This document shows, piece by piece, positions 27,508 through 36,899 of a stretch of 64,000 bases of DNA. Where the stretch lies: the NCBI GenBank assembly GCA_951828515.1, contig OX639992.1, positions 2,014,008-2,078,007 on the forward strand, in the 5' to 3' direction. How positions within the stretch are numbered: position 1 is the first letter of the stretch; each line of letters opens with the position of its first letter. Both the position numbers and the translations under genes were made by a program. This DNA is from an uncultured Poribacteria bacterium. Its GTDB lineage: Bacteria; Poribacteria; WGA-4E; WGA-3G. The notes under the pieces were generated by a model. It saw nothing but the letters and a program-made list of their open reading frames with translations, was not told the origin of the DNA and did not search any database.

Positions 27508-28754
27508 CCGTGTCTTTCCTTATTCTTCGTTTTGTCAGAATTTCTTCCCTCAAAATCGAACAAACGGAGTTGTTTCGCTTTTTCAGCGGAAACCACGGAT
27601 GCCGCATCAGGTTGTAATTGATCTATACGTAGCAGCTCCCCTATTGTAAACAGTTTGTCGTGCACGACAGACCTTCCAACTTCGTCCACAGGAGCGATTG
27701 TTGTATTCCCACCATGTGCTTCAACTGCAAGAATTGATTCCACATCCAAGTGCTTGTTCTCAAGCAAGTCTGGACTGTGGGTGGTGACAATAACCTGCGT
27801 CCTATGGGCAGCGTCTTGAATCCCATCTAACAATACACCTGCTGCTGCCGGATGAAGAGCGATCTCCGGTTCTTCAATCCCGACGAGCACCACGCGTTTT
27901 TGTCCTTCATGATTTCCTTGGAATAGCGCTACCAGAATTCCCAAGGCGCGGAGTGTGCCATCAGACATATTGTTTGCAAGAAACCGCCATGGGTGTTTAT
28001 CGCCCGTGACAGCCTGCCTGAATTCCAATGTTTCTTTCGGTCCAAAATCTTTGACATCTACTACATGAACACCAGGGACAACCACGGACAGATACTCCTC
28101 AATATCCTTCTTCACAACGGGAGAAAGTTGGGTAAGAATACTTGTCAGGTTACTCCCATCACGCATGAGTACCTCGCCCGGTTCTGGTGCCTGAAGATCT
28201 CGGATTCTATCGGGATTAAGGTTATAAAACCCCATCCGAGAAAAGGCTTCATAGGCAGGGCGAAACTCCGGTAGGCCGGAAGCATTTACTAAGTAGAGTC
28301 GATCGGTTGCAGCCGCCGGCATTACCCCCACACTTTTGCCTGTCACGGCCCCATCCTCAACACGGAAATATTCCTCTGGTGTGAGGCATAACTCATTTTG
28401 AATTCTACATTCCTCAGTCTGAACCTCGTACCCACCCGGCGAACGCGTCCCGATTCGAAAGGCGTAGTGTCCCGTAACACCTGCAGGCAGGGCGAACTCA
28501 AGACGAATGTTGAAATGATTTGGATGCCCACGGGAGCGACGGCGAACATCATTGATGCCCCCGCGATCGCGTATCGCGTGATCGAGTGATGTATTCAACG
28601 CATCCGCAACAAATCGCAGCGCATCCAGAAAATTGCTCTTACCCGAACCGTTGCGACCTACCAGGAATGTCAAGGGCCCCAACCGGACATCGCAGGCGGC
28701 GATACTCTTATAGTTTTTCAGAACAACTCTTGTGATGAACGTCGAATCTTTCAT
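27504..28754 (-). CDS. AAA15/AAA21-type ATPase (OLD/SMC-like)
   Basis: A 416-residue ATP-binding protein. The chosen ATG (28752-28754) has GAGG nine bases upstream; the longer start would begin within that site. N-terminal FITRVVLKNYKSIAACDVRLGPLTFLVGRNGSGKSNFLDALRF-like region contains Walker A GRNGSGKS; the C-terminal half has the ABC-like signature DNMSDGTLRALGILVALF, Walker B VVLVGIEEPEIALHP, and the H-loop VIVTTHSPDLLE. Together with DUF4276 it forms a likely two-gene defence cassette. It follows the dioxygenase gene by 52 bases in the same orientation. Confidence 0.9.
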   Translation of the reverse strand: MKDSTFITRVVLKNYKSIAACDVRLGPLTFLVGRNGSGKSNFLDALRFVADALNTSLDHAIRDRGGINDVRRRSRGHPNHFNIRLEFALPAGVTGHYAFRIGTRSPGGYEVQTEECRIQNELCLTPEEYFRVEDGAVTGKSVGVMPAAATDRLYLVNASGLPEFRPAYEAFSRMGFYNLNPDRIRDLQAPEPGEVLMRDGSNLTSILTQLSPVVKKDIEEYLSVVVPGVHVVDVKDFGPKETLEFRQAVTGDKHPWRFLANNMSDGTLRALGILVALFQGNHEGQKRVVLVGIEEPEIALHPAAAGVLLDGIQDAAHRTQVIVTTHSPDLLENKHLDVESILAVEAHGGNTTIAPVDEVGRSVVHDKLFTIGELLRIDQLQPDAASVVSAEKAKQLRLFDFEGRNSDKTKNKERHG

Positions 28755-28806
28755 GTTATTAAACCTCACCTTGGTGCCTCGCTGGAGTAAGGATGCTCAT
28801 GCAGAG

Positions 28807-29658
28807 TTACGCTATTGGGAATCCTGCGCCAACGAGCGGTTCACCATCCTCGACCTCGATTGTTGGAACGAGGACGTGGTTCGGCGATTGCGTGTTGTTA
28901 TAGCAGACGTCTTGCGCCATGAAAATCATGACGAATGCGCGGCGTTGACGCTCCGTGACATTCGGTGGCGTGCCGTGGAAGTTCAGGCAATGATGAAACA
29001 TGCACTCACCGGCTTTCAATTCCACTGGCATACCGTGGCTGATGTCCAAGTCGCGTCTCTCCGTCCACTGGTCACGGGGCGGTTCTCGTCCCTCTTCGCG
29101 CGCCTTTGCCGCTGCTGCATCTGCTGCGGCTCTTGCTGCGATAGAGAAGCGTTTGTCTGTGTGGCTCTTCGGCATAACATGCATGCACCCGCTATCCACC
29201 GTGGCGTCATCCAAAGCGAGCCAGCAGCTCACTATGTTCGGTGGACTGAGGGGCCAAAAGAAAAAATCGTGATGGAATGCGAAATGTCCGTTATCCTCTG
29301 GAGGTTTAGAGATAACCTGATCGTGCCAGAGACGGACCTCAGGTGTATCCAATAGGGCGCGTGCCGTCCCAGCGATGAGCGGGTGATGAATGGCTGCCTC
29401 ATAATGTGGTTCCCGCTTCCACATGTTCACGTATTGATGAATTGCACGCGGGTGTCCGCTTCCTCGATTGAGTTGGTTCTCGCGTCGGTCATGTCCATAT
29501 TTGAACTCTGGCGAGGAATCGTCGCCCTCGTTAAGTTCCAATTCAATGACTGCATCTAACCCCGCGCGCATGGCTTCAACGCCATCGCTATCTAAGACTC
29601 TCCCAAAATTGAGATAGCCGTTTTCCTGAAAAAAATCGACCTGTTCTTGTGTTACCAT
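28807..29658 (-). CDS. Phytanoyl-CoA dioxygenase family protein
   Basis: A 283-residue Fe(II)/2-oxoglutarate oxygenase. N-terminus VTQEQVDFFQENGYLNFGRVL is the family start. Iron ligands: the HxD of FAFHHDFFFW and the distal His of CLNFHGTPPNVTERQRRAF, with the conserved Arg just after. LLALDDATVDSGCMHVMPKSH is the characteristic loop. Substrate cannot be inferred; this family is greatly expanded in Poribacteria-like genomes. It follows an SDR gene 60 bases upstream, suggesting a small oxidation operon. Confidence 0.92.
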   Translation of the reverse strand: MVTQEQVDFFQENGYLNFGRVLDSDGVEAMRAGLDAVIELELNEGDDSSPEFKYGHDRRENQLNRGSGHPRAIHQYVNMWKREPHYEAAIHHPLIAGTARALLDTPEVRLWHDQVISKPPEDNGHFAFHHDFFFWPLSPPNIVSCWLALDDATVDSGCMHVMPKSHTDKRFSIAARAAADAAAAKAREEGREPPRDQWTERRDLDISHGMPVELKAGECMFHHCLNFHGTPPNVTERQRRAFVMIFMAQDVCYNNTQSPNHVLVPTIEVEDGEPLVGAGFPIA

Positions 29659-29718
29659 TGTGTTTCTCCGTGTTCTAATTGTCCTGCATCTGAATTAGGT
29701 GTTTCCTTCTATCAGTCG

Positions 29719-30477
29719 TCAGATTGGAAATTGATGATTGCCTGCGGTCAACCCACCATCAATGACGAAGACTGCCCCCGTTGCAAAACTGGCTTCATCT
29801 GATGCGAGGAAGAGCGCGGCATTCGCGATGTCAATAGGTTGTCCAATCCGTCCTAACGGATACCACGGCGTGATTTCGTCGAGGATCTGTGGATTGCGTT
29901 CAAGCATCGGTTCCCAGACTTCAGTTTGAATTGTTCCGGGACAGATACAGTTGATACGGATGTTGTCTTTACCGTGTGCGACTGCCATCGAGCGGGTTAA
30001 GGCGATAACGCCACCTTTCGCAGCAGAATACGCATGGATAGCCTGTAACCCGATGAGTCCATTGACAGAAGCGATATTGATGATGCCACCGCCTCCAGCC
30101 TCTTGCATTATAGGGATAACGGCGTTAGAACAGTGGCTGGTACCTTGGAGGGCGACCGCTAAGTTTGCGTCCCAATTGTTGTTCAGCACATCGGCTGTGG
30201 AACAGATAGCATTGTTCACGAAAATATCAACAGTGCCGTAAGTGTCAACGGTCTCAGCAATGAGTCTTTGGGCATCCGCAACATTGGAGACATCAGCGTT
30301 GATAAACAGTGCTTCGCCGCCCGTATCAGTAATCGCAGAAACGGTTGCTGTGCCGAGGGCATCGTTCACGTCGTCAACAACGACTTTCGCTCCTTCCTCG
30401 GCGAACCGAAGGGCAACGGCTCTGCCGATACCGCGTCCGCCTCCTGTGACAATGGCTATTTTATCGTTCAACCGCAT
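29719..30477 (-). CDS. SDR family oxidoreductase
   Basis: A 252-residue short-chain dehydrogenase. I take the ATG at 30475-30477 because AGAGGA lies eight bases upstream and the family begins at MRLNDKIAIVTGGGRGIG; an upstream frame would add 35 unrelated residues. TGGGRGIG binds NAD(P), NNAI follows, catalytic Ser in IINIASVNG and the YSAAKGG Tyr/Lys pair, ending DGGLTAGN. A tetramer with 3-oxoacyl- or glucose-type substrates is usual, but the substrate is unknown. Lies upstream of the phytanoyl-CoA dioxygenase. Confidence 0.93.
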   Translation of the reverse strand: MRLNDKIAIVTGGGRGIGRAVALRFAEEGAKVVVDDVNDALGTATVSAITDTGGEALFINADVSNVADAQRLIAETVDTYGTVDIFVNNAICSTADVLNNNWDANLAVALQGTSHCSNAVIPIMQEAGGGGIINIASVNGLIGLQAIHAYSAAKGGVIALTRSMAVAHGKDNIRINCICPGTIQTEVWEPMLERNPQILDEITPWYPLGRIGQPIDIANAALFLASDEASFATGAVFVIDGGLTAGNHQFPI

Positions 30478-30599
30478 CTTTTGTCCTCTGTCTTTTTCGT
30501 GAGAGTTGAGGATATTAAAGACGGCTTTTGAATTGTAGAATCTGCCGCGTTCACCCTCTGAAAAATCATATTTTGTCTTCATTTATTTTATATGACCCA

Positions 30600-30765
30600 A
30601 GCCACTTTTTATTCACATAGCACCCCTACGGGGTGCAGTTCCTTGAATGTCCACTTTTCTATAGACATAACACCCCTATGGGGTGTAAAGAGAAGTTTTA
30701 CTTGGAAAATCTGTGTTTAAACGTCCAAGACCTATTAGGTGGCAACTTGGGTTTATATGGTATAA
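30600..30765. repeat. Dispersed repeat related to 56933-57017
   Basis: Two CACCCCTACGGGGTG-like palindromes, each preceded by TATTCACATAGC or TATAGACATAAC, then about 80 bases (30678-30757) shared with 56933-57017, including GGGGTGTAAAGAGA, TAAACG and TTAGGTGGCAACTTGGGTT. The first part also matches 153-182. No gene. Confidence 0.65.
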
Positions 30766-30792
30766 GGAGATATACGTTTTTGCAATATGTCG

Positions 30793-31554
30793 CTAATGTT
30801 GCAGCGTTTGCGAAATGAAAAGTTTCGTGCGCTCGTGTTGTGGGTTATCGAAGAAATCTGCGGGTGCTGCGTCCTCAACAATCGCTCCCTCATCAAAGAA
30901 GAGGATCCGATCGGCGACTTCACGTGCAAACCCCATTTCATGCGTCACAACCAGCATCGTCATGCCAGAGCGCGCAAGCTCACGCATCACATCCAACACC
31001 TCTGTAATCATCTCCGGGTCGAGTGCACTTGTCGGTTCATCGAAGAGCATAATTTTGGGTTCCATCGCCAGTGCTCTTGCGATTGCGACCCGCTGCTGTT
31101 GACCCCCTGAAATTTCTGAGGGGTACTTGTACGCCTGATCTGCGATATCCACCCGTTCTAAAAGCGATAAAGCGATCTCTTCGGCTTCACTTTTCGTCAT
31201 CTTCCTGACCCGGATGGGACCTAAGGTGATATTTTGTAGGTTCGACAGGTGCGGAAACAGGTTGAACTGTTGGAACACCATACCGACTTCCTGACGGATA
31301 AGATTGATATTGCGGAGGTCATCACTCAGTTCAACGCCATCAACGATAATTGTGCCACGCTGATGCTCCTCCAAACGGTTCAGTGTCCGAATGAACGTAG
31401 ATTTTCCCGATCCAGAGGGACCACAGATTACTGCTCTTTCGCCCGTTTGGAATGAGGTTGTAATCCCTCTGAGAACATGGAAATCGTCAAACCATTTGTG
31501 TACATCCTCACAGATAATAATAGGATCATTCGGCGCGTTTTCGTGTCCTGCCAT
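30793..31554 (-). CDS. aapP: General amino-acid ABC transporter ATPase (AapP-like)
   Basis: A 253-residue ATPase. Walker [11 protein letters not shown], signature [19 protein letters not shown], Walker [16 protein letters not shown], and H-loop VVTHEMGFA. It is the last gene of a four-gene minus-strand operon (binding protein, two permeases, ATPase) with the gene order of the general L-amino-acid transporter AapJQMP of proteobacteria. Cytoplasmic, drives uptake of amino acids. The gene symbol rests on operon order and domain architecture rather than a measured substrate. Confidence 0.9.
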   Translation of the reverse strand: MAGHENAPNDPIIICEDVHKWFDDFHVLRGITTSFQTGERAVICGPSGSGKSTFIRTLNRLEEHQRGTIIVDGVELSDDLRNINLIRQEVGMVFQQFNLFPHLSNLQNITLGPIRVRKMTKSEAEEIALSLLERVDIADQAYKYPSEISGGQQQRVAIARALAMEPKIMLFDEPTSALDPEMITEVLDVMRELARSGMTMLVVTHEMGFAREVADRILFFDEGAIVEDAAPADFFDNPQHERTKLFISQTLQH

Positions 31555-31610
31555 ATTATTTCATTCCCTCCTAAGTATTCCAAATTTGGCACAGGCTGAA
31601 TCTACAAGTT

Positions 31611-32813
31611 TTAGTGCTCCCCGACTCCAAGTGCTGTTTCAATTTCCTGACTGCCGTAGGACATCGAATAACTGAAAATGAAATAGATAATTGCAGCGAA
31701 CAGATAGACCTCAGCTTGCAGTCCGAACCAGTCTGGATTGGCAATAACGCTTCTGGCGACACCTAAGAGGTCAATGAGTCCGATGATAGCAACTAAGGAT
31801 GTGTCCTTAAACAAGGCGATGAATTGTCCAACAATCGCTGGAATGACCGACCGGAGTGCTTGCGGTAAGACGATAAACAGCATTGTCTGCACGTAGTTAA
31901 GTCCTACCGCTTGTGCGGCCTCATGTTGTCCGCGCGGAATCCCTTGGAGTCCCCCACGAACGTTCTCTGCCATGTAGGCAGCAGAGAAGAAGGTGATTCC
32001 GAGCATCATCCGTAAAACTTGGTTAATATCAAGCCCCGGCATGAAGATCGGTACCAAGATATTCCCCATGAATAGGATTGTTATCAACGGCACACCGCGG
32101 ACCGCCTCAATATAAGCCGTTGAAATCCATCGGATAGCAGGAAGATCGCTCTGACGGCAGAGTGCTAAAAACACACCAAGCGGAAAAGAGACGACGATAC
32201 CGACAACCGCTAAAATCAGGGTCAATAAAAGTCCACCCCAATTGCTTGTGAGAACACCATTCTCCCCGAACCCGCGTAACACTATCATTATCAAGGGAAA
32301 GGAGAGCAGCCATCCCCCCAAAATCCAAGGGCGTAAATTTGTTCTCCCACGTCCAAGCAAAAGAGAAACTACCGTTGTGGCGACGGCACCTAAAAACCAT
32401 CCTCGCGTTGAGAGTTCAAAGGGGGAAAGCGCACCAATAAACCAAATACCTCCAAGCACAAGGGCAAATCGGAGGGTTAAGGCACCCCAGATGCCGGCAC
32501 TCAAACCCACAAGCACGCAGAAAATATAAATCACACTCCATACGCGCCATATCTGTTCCCGTGGATAAGACCCGACACCAAAGAGCTGAAGGTTCGCTGG
32601 AATAACGCCCCACTTTGCCTCTGTGAAAGCCCATGTCAAAAGCACCTTAAAAACAAAGAAAAGGACTACAAGCACCAAGCAACTCAAAAGCACGTTGTAC
32701 CACGTGTTAAATAAGTTGTCCTTAAGCCATCGCGCGGGACTTTTTGTATGGGCTGGGGGCTTCATTTCTTGCGTAAACTCTCGTTCTTCCACTGTGTGAT
32801 GCGCCTTCCTCAT
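31611..32813 (-). CDS. aapM: Amino-acid ABC transporter permease (AapM-like)
   Basis: A 400-residue membrane protein with a long hydrophobic N-terminal half and a C-terminal transport domain (five to six spans). The EAA loop is AYMAENVRGGLQGIPRGQHEAAQAVGLN with the GQxEAAxxxG signature that contacts the ATPase, plus FIVLPQALRSVIPAIVGQ. Length matches AapM of the long type. A start at the internal Met of MKPPAHTK is possible. It lies 57 bases before aapP and 25 bases after aapQ. Confidence 0.9.
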   Translation of the reverse strand: MRKAHHTVEEREFTQEMKPPAHTKSPARWLKDNLFNTWYNVLLSCLVLVVLFFVFKVLLTWAFTEAKWGVIPANLQLFGVGSYPREQIWRVWSVIYIFCVLVGLSAGIWGALTLRFALVLGGIWFIGALSPFELSTRGWFLGAVATTVVSLLLGRGRTNLRPWILGGWLLSFPLIMIVLRGFGENGVLTSNWGGLLLTLILAVVGIVVSFPLGVFLALCRQSDLPAIRWISTAYIEAVRGVPLITILFMGNILVPIFMPGLDINQVLRMMLGITFFSAAYMAENVRGGLQGIPRGQHEAAQAVGLNYVQTMLFIVLPQALRSVIPAIVGQFIALFKDTSLVAIIGLIDLLGVARSVIANPDWFGLQAEVYLFAAIIYFIFSYSMSYGSQEIETALGVGEH

Positions 32814-32838
32814 GGGGTATCAGTGATTGATAATTCAA

Positions 32839-34023
32839 TCACCGCCCAACGCGGTTAATCCAACGGTTGTACCAATTCATGGCTGCTGATGTTGTCAAAC
32901 TCATCACCAGATAACTCGTCATAATCATTGCAAAAACGGGAATTGATTGTCCCGTCTGAGTCATCATCGTATTTCCGACGCTCACCAGATCGGGGAAACC
33001 GATTGCAACAGCCAAACTTGAATTTTTCGTGAGGTTCAAGTACTGACTTGTCAGCGGTGGCACAATGATCGGGATAGACTGGGGTAGAACGATTAACCGC
33101 AATGTCTGCGATTCATTCAAACCGACGGCTTTCGCGGCTTCCCGTTGGCCCTTAACGACCGATTGTATACCGCTTCTCACGATTTCGGCAATAAAAGCCC
33201 CTGTATACACAGAAAGTGCAATTAAAAGGGCAGAAAACTCTGGTGAAAAGCGCATCCCGCCTTTGAAGTTGAAACCTTGTAACACCGGTAAATCCAGCGT
33301 GAACGGTCTGCCTGGGGTGAGAAACCATCCACAAAGTGCCACGATCAGGAAGGCAGGCAGTGCCCACTTGGCACGAAAACCGGGGCGGTCCAACTGTTGG
33401 AGTTTCCGCCATCGCACAACATAGAGGACCACCGCCAGGAGTAAACCCACGCCAAGAAAACCGAGCCAAATTCCCAGACCTGAGGTAGGCTCAGGCGACG
33501 GTAGGTATATCCCTCGGTTGTTAATGAACACGCCTCCGAACAGGGCTATACTCTCCCTAACTCTGGGAAGTTGACCGACGACGGCAGTGTACCAAAACAG
33601 AATCTGAAGCAGGAGCGGAATGTTCCGGAAACATTCAACATAAGCGGTCGCTATCGTTCGGATTAACCAGTTACTCGACAGTCGAGCGATGCCGAAAAAG
33701 AGTCCCAGCAGCGTCGCACAGACGATCCCTATGACGCTGACTTTAAGGGTATTCAGGATCCCAACCCAGAACGCTTTGAGGTACACATCCGAAGGTTCAT
33801 AGGGAATCCCCTCCGAAATGTCAAACCCGGCTTCGTCCTGAAGAAAATCAAGATTCAGCGTTAGTCCAAGCCCACGAAGCCCCTTTAACATGTTCGTGTA
33901 AAGAATGACTAACAACAAAATCACACCGAGCAAGAAAATAACCTGAAACAGGATCCGCAAAACTCGGATATCTCGCCAGAAGGGGATTTTTCCCGATACA
34001 ACTTTCGGTGAATTATTTTCCAT
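32839..34023 (-). CDS. aapQ: Amino-acid ABC transporter permease (AapQ-like)
   Basis: A 394-residue membrane protein, second permease of the heterodimer. The start MENNSPKV is chosen because it lies two bases from the aapJ stop; a longer frame would extend into aapJ. EAA loop AFIAEIVRSGIQSVVKGQREAAKAVGLN, then LIVLPQSIPIIVPPLTSQYLNL. The central part of about 100 residues between spans is typical of this long subfamily. Translationally coupled to aapJ. Confidence 0.9.
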   Translation of the reverse strand: MENNSPKVVSGKIPFWRDIRVLRILFQVIFLLGVILLLVILYTNMLKGLRGLGLTLNLDFLQDEAGFDISEGIPYEPSDVYLKAFWVGILNTLKVSVIGIVCATLLGLFFGIARLSSNWLIRTIATAYVECFRNIPLLLQILFWYTAVVGQLPRVRESIALFGGVFINNRGIYLPSPEPTSGLGIWLGFLGVGLLLAVVLYVVRWRKLQQLDRPGFRAKWALPAFLIVALCGWFLTPGRPFTLDLPVLQGFNFKGGMRFSPEFSALLIALSVYTGAFIAEIVRSGIQSVVKGQREAAKAVGLNESQTLRLIVLPQSIPIIVPPLTSQYLNLTKNSSLAVAIGFPDLVSVGNTMMTQTGQSIPVFAMIMTSYLVMSLTTSAAMNWYNRWINRVGR

Positions 34024-34025
34024 CT

Positions 34026-35057
34026 TTAACGGAATGGCATCGCGTAGAGTAAACCACCTTGCGTCCACGGCTTATTGACGCCACGCGGCAGGCCCAGTGG
34101 TGTCAGATTACGGTCAAAAATTTCGCCATAGTTGCCAACAGCAGCGATGACTTGGCGCGCCCAATCTTTCGACAGTCCGAGTTTTTCACCCATACCTCCA
34201 CTTTCATCTAAACCCAAGAACCGCTTGATTTCGGGATTCTCTGTACTCTCTGGTTTAAAGGTGCTGACGTTGGCTTGCGTAATGCCGTGCTCCTCGGCGG
34301 AGAACGTGGCATAAACGACCCAACTCACGACATCATTCCACTTGTTATCTCCATGGACGGTAACGGGACCCAACGGTTCCTTAGAAATGGTTACGTCAAG
34401 AATACTATGTGCATCAGGGTCTTTTAAGGATTGGCGGCGTGAGAGTAATTGGGACTTGTCGCTTGTCACGGCATCGCAACGTCCCTGATCGTAACTTTGA
34501 TAAAGCGTTTCAGTTTCCTCAAAGACGATAGACTCAACTTCGATCCCTAAGGCGCGGGTGGTATCGGCGAGGTTTAATTCGGTCGTACTGCCAGCAGTGA
34601 CACCGATAGTGGCACCCGCCAGCTCCTTGAGTGATGTTATCCCAAGCTCCTTGCGGAGCATGAAACCTTGGCCGTCGTAAAAGGTCGGTGGGCAGAAGTC
34701 AGCACCGAGATCCGTGTCGCGAGTCAGTGTCCAAGTGGTGTTACGGATAAGAACATCTATTTCGCCTGTCTGGAGAGCAGGGAAACGTTCAGCGGCCTTT
34801 AAGGGACGGAACTCAACCTTATTCGGGTCCCCCAGAACGGCAGCGGCAATCGCCCGACCATAATCTACGTCAAACCCCTTCCATTCACCATTTTGACCAA
34901 GGAAACCGAAACCGGGCAATTCCTTGTTCACACCACAAATCAACCGACCTCTGTTTTTAACTTTGTCCAGAATACCTTTCTCACCTTCGGCGAGTAATGG
35001 AACTACCAATGCAATTGCTAAAACCAATGCGGAAACGCGAAACAATAATTTACGCAC
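34026..35057 (-). CDS. aapJ: Amino-acid ABC transporter substrate-binding protein (AapJ-like)
   Basis: A 343-residue periplasmic binding protein with signal peptide (1-23, ending LLAEG). Family-3 solute-binding fold: GRLICGVNKELPGFGFLGQN, GFDVDYGRAIAAAVLG, FRPLKAAERFPALQTGEIDVLIRNTTWT and DLGADFCPPTFYDGQGFM. These match AapJ/BztA more closely than histidine or glutamine binding proteins. It is the first gene of the operon; a palindrome lies 22 bases upstream of its start and may regulate it. Confidence 0.92.
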   Translation of the reverse strand: MRKLLFRVSALVLAIALVVPLLAEGEKGILDKVKNRGRLICGVNKELPGFGFLGQNGEWKGFDVDYGRAIAAAVLGDPNKVEFRPLKAAERFPALQTGEIDVLIRNTTWTLTRDTDLGADFCPPTFYDGQGFMLRKELGITSLKELAGATIGVTAGSTTELNLADTTRALGIEVESIVFEETETLYQSYDQGRCDAVTSDKSQLLSRRQSLKDPDAHSILDVTISKEPLGPVTVHGDNKWNDVVSWVVYATFSAEEHGITQANVSTFKPESTENPEIKRFLGLDESGGMGEKLGLSKDWARQVIAAVGNYGEIFDRNLTPLGLPRGVNKPWTQGGLLYAMPFR

Positions 35058-35079
35058 AGAAATCCTCTCTTTTCAATGT

Positions 35080-35098
35080 GATCCCTACTATAGGGATC
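35080..35098. promoter_or_regulatory. Palindrome upstream of aapJ (operator or hairpin)
   Basis: GATCCCTA, 3-nt spacer CTA, TAGGGATC: a perfect 8-bp inverted repeat ending 22 bases before the aapJ start codon. Its place between start and probable promoter suggests repressor binding or an mRNA hairpin. No match to a named operator. Confidence 0.5.
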
Positions 35099-35628
35099 GT
35101 TTAATAATACATCTCAATTGATTAACATCTTTTATAATTGCTAACAATTCTACCAAAAATCTCTTTTAACGTGAGTTTGATAAAAGTGGAATGTCGGGTT
35201 TCGCTACCTGTACTTAGGCAGAAAGGGTTTCCTTGAAAAGTGGCATATTCGTCCCCTTACTCAGGCTTTTGGTGTGTATTTACCGCTCTACCTGCAGGAA
35301 ACACCCAAGCAAAAACACCTACAGATTTATTTTCAAACTGGCGTTTTTATGCTTTCCTCTGAAAAAGAAAAGCGATTGTTATACTTCCATACATTTTATC
35401 AAACCCCTCTCATGTTGTCAAGTAAATTAAAGGCTTGCCAATTTGCCCCATTCCGTGCAACTGAAGATAGCGTATGCCCTTTTTCGTGCAGTACACCCTC
35501 AATATTTGGCTAAGCATCGTAGCAGTTGATGTCGTCAGATCGGCACAGAATTTGCTAAAGTAAAGGCATATACTTCAGGATTCTATTATAAACTACGCTT
35601 GACACATTTTGGAAACCTTGTTAGTATA
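35099..35628. promoter_or_regulatory. Intergenic region with candidate promoter for the TPR gene
   Basis: About 530 bases between divergent genes with no convincing CDS; open frames at 35233-35513 show no family text and no ribosome-binding site. Near the right end TTGACA (35600) is followed 17 bases later by TAGTAT and overlapping TATAAT (near 35623), a good sigma70-type promoter for the TPR gene. Confidence 0.4.
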
Positions 35629-35660
35629 ATTTGAACCAATACTTGCCAAGGAGAAAAAAG

Positions 35661-36899
35661 ATGAAGAAGTTTATAATCGCAGAAATTTGTGTTGTGCTCG
35701 CGCTCGTCGTCGGGTTTTGGCTCGGGCGCATCACGGGTACCGACACGAGTTACGAAAATTACTACGACAACGCCGACAAAGCATGGACAGCAACACAAGC
35801 AATCGATAACCCACCAATAACGCTGGATGAACCAGACAAAAGCCGTTTACGCAAAGTTCGAGCTGCGTACCGCGCAGTCTTTGATCAATATCCCGACAGC
35901 CTCTGGGCAGACGACGCTATTTATCAACTCGCTTCACGCATTCCACGTACCGATGAAGAAGCGTTCGCACTCTTCCGTCGACTTATCAACAATTATCCAG
36001 ATAGTGAGTGGGCAGATGACTCAATGTACGCCATCGCTTTCGCCTCTTATCAGATCGCGGAACAGTTAAAAAAGACGGGAACGCTTGAATCCGTGGATGC
36101 TTACTATGACCGTGCCCTCGCGCTTTACAACCAATTAATCGCGGTGTATCCGGGTAGTGAACTGTCAGATCAGGCACAGTTTAACACGGCAATGTGTTAC
36201 TATGGAAAGGGTGAATTGAACCTTGCACTCGCTCAGTTTGATGCGCTCAGAGAGCCGTTCAGCGACAGCCCATTGCTCTATCAGATTCTATACGTTACCG
36301 GCGAAATTTACCTCAAGAAACAGGACTATGAAAGCGCGCGAGTGGAATTTACAAACGTCGTTGATTCCGGAGACCCGGACCTTGCGCCGATTGCGAGTTT
36401 CGGTATCCCGCAATCACATCTCGCCGAAGGGAAATATCAGGAGGCAATCGACGGCTACCAGAAAGTCATAGACCTCTATCCAGACGCCAAGGTAGGGCAG
36501 GATGCGTATTTTTATATGGGATGGGCGTATGAACGGCTTGGTAAATATGACGAAGCTATTGCCCGACTTGAAGAAGCCATTGACCTGTATCCGCGTAATG
36601 AAAACGCCGCCAACTCACAGATTTATATCGGGCAAATTGCCTATGCTAATAACGATATGGCAAGTGCCGTTGACGCGTATCAGAAGGTTGCGGACAACAG
36701 TAACTACGATTACGACACCCGACGGGCAGCACAATACTCGGTTGGCAAAATCTATGAGGACGGTGGTGATACGGATTTAGCGGTAGACGCATATCAGAAG
36801 TTAATCACAGAATTTCCGGAACCCCACAAAGAGGCAACCCATCCGTCGAATAATATCAATGAGAATTACATCCAAAATTTAAGGAGTGTAGGACTCTAA
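35661..36899 (+). CDS. Exported or anchored TPR protein
   Basis: A 412-residue protein starting MKKFIIAEIC, with AAGGAG eight bases upstream. One N-terminal membrane span (about 4-24, VVLALVVGFWLGRI), then tetratricopeptide repeats to the C-terminus, of the YbgF/BamD type (AxxxFxxVIDLYPDAKxG, KYDEAIARLEEAIDLYP). Probably a periplasmic scaffold attached to the inner membrane. The gene end overlaps the end of the convergent PLP enzyme gene by 21 bases. Confidence 0.88.
   Translation: MKKFIIAEICVVLALVVGFWLGRITGTDTSYENYYDNADKAWTATQAIDNPPITLDEPDKSRLRKVRAAYRAVFDQYPDSLWADDAIYQLASRIPRTDEEAFALFRRLINNYPDSEWADDSMYAIAFASYQIAEQLKKTGTLESVDAYYDRALALYNQLIAVYPGSELSDQAQFNTAMCYYGKGELNLALAQFDALREPFSDSPLLYQILYVTGEIYLKKQDYESARVEFTNVVDSGDPDLAPIASFGIPQSHLAEGKYQEAIDGYQKVIDLYPDAKVGQDAYFYMGWAYERLGKYDEAIARLEEAIDLYPRNENAANSQIYIGQIAYANNDMASAVDAYQKVADNSNYDYDTRRAAQYSVGKIYEDGGDTDLAVDAYQKLITEFPEPHKEATHPSNNINENYIQNLRSVGL

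Noticed and set aside
28732-29355. 207-codon plus-strand ORF
   Set aside because: Opposite-strand shadow of the phytanoyl-CoA dioxygenase gene.
35233-35513. Small genes in the 35.1-35.6 kb gap
   Set aside because: Overlapping open frames have no ribosome-binding site and no recognisable protein text.
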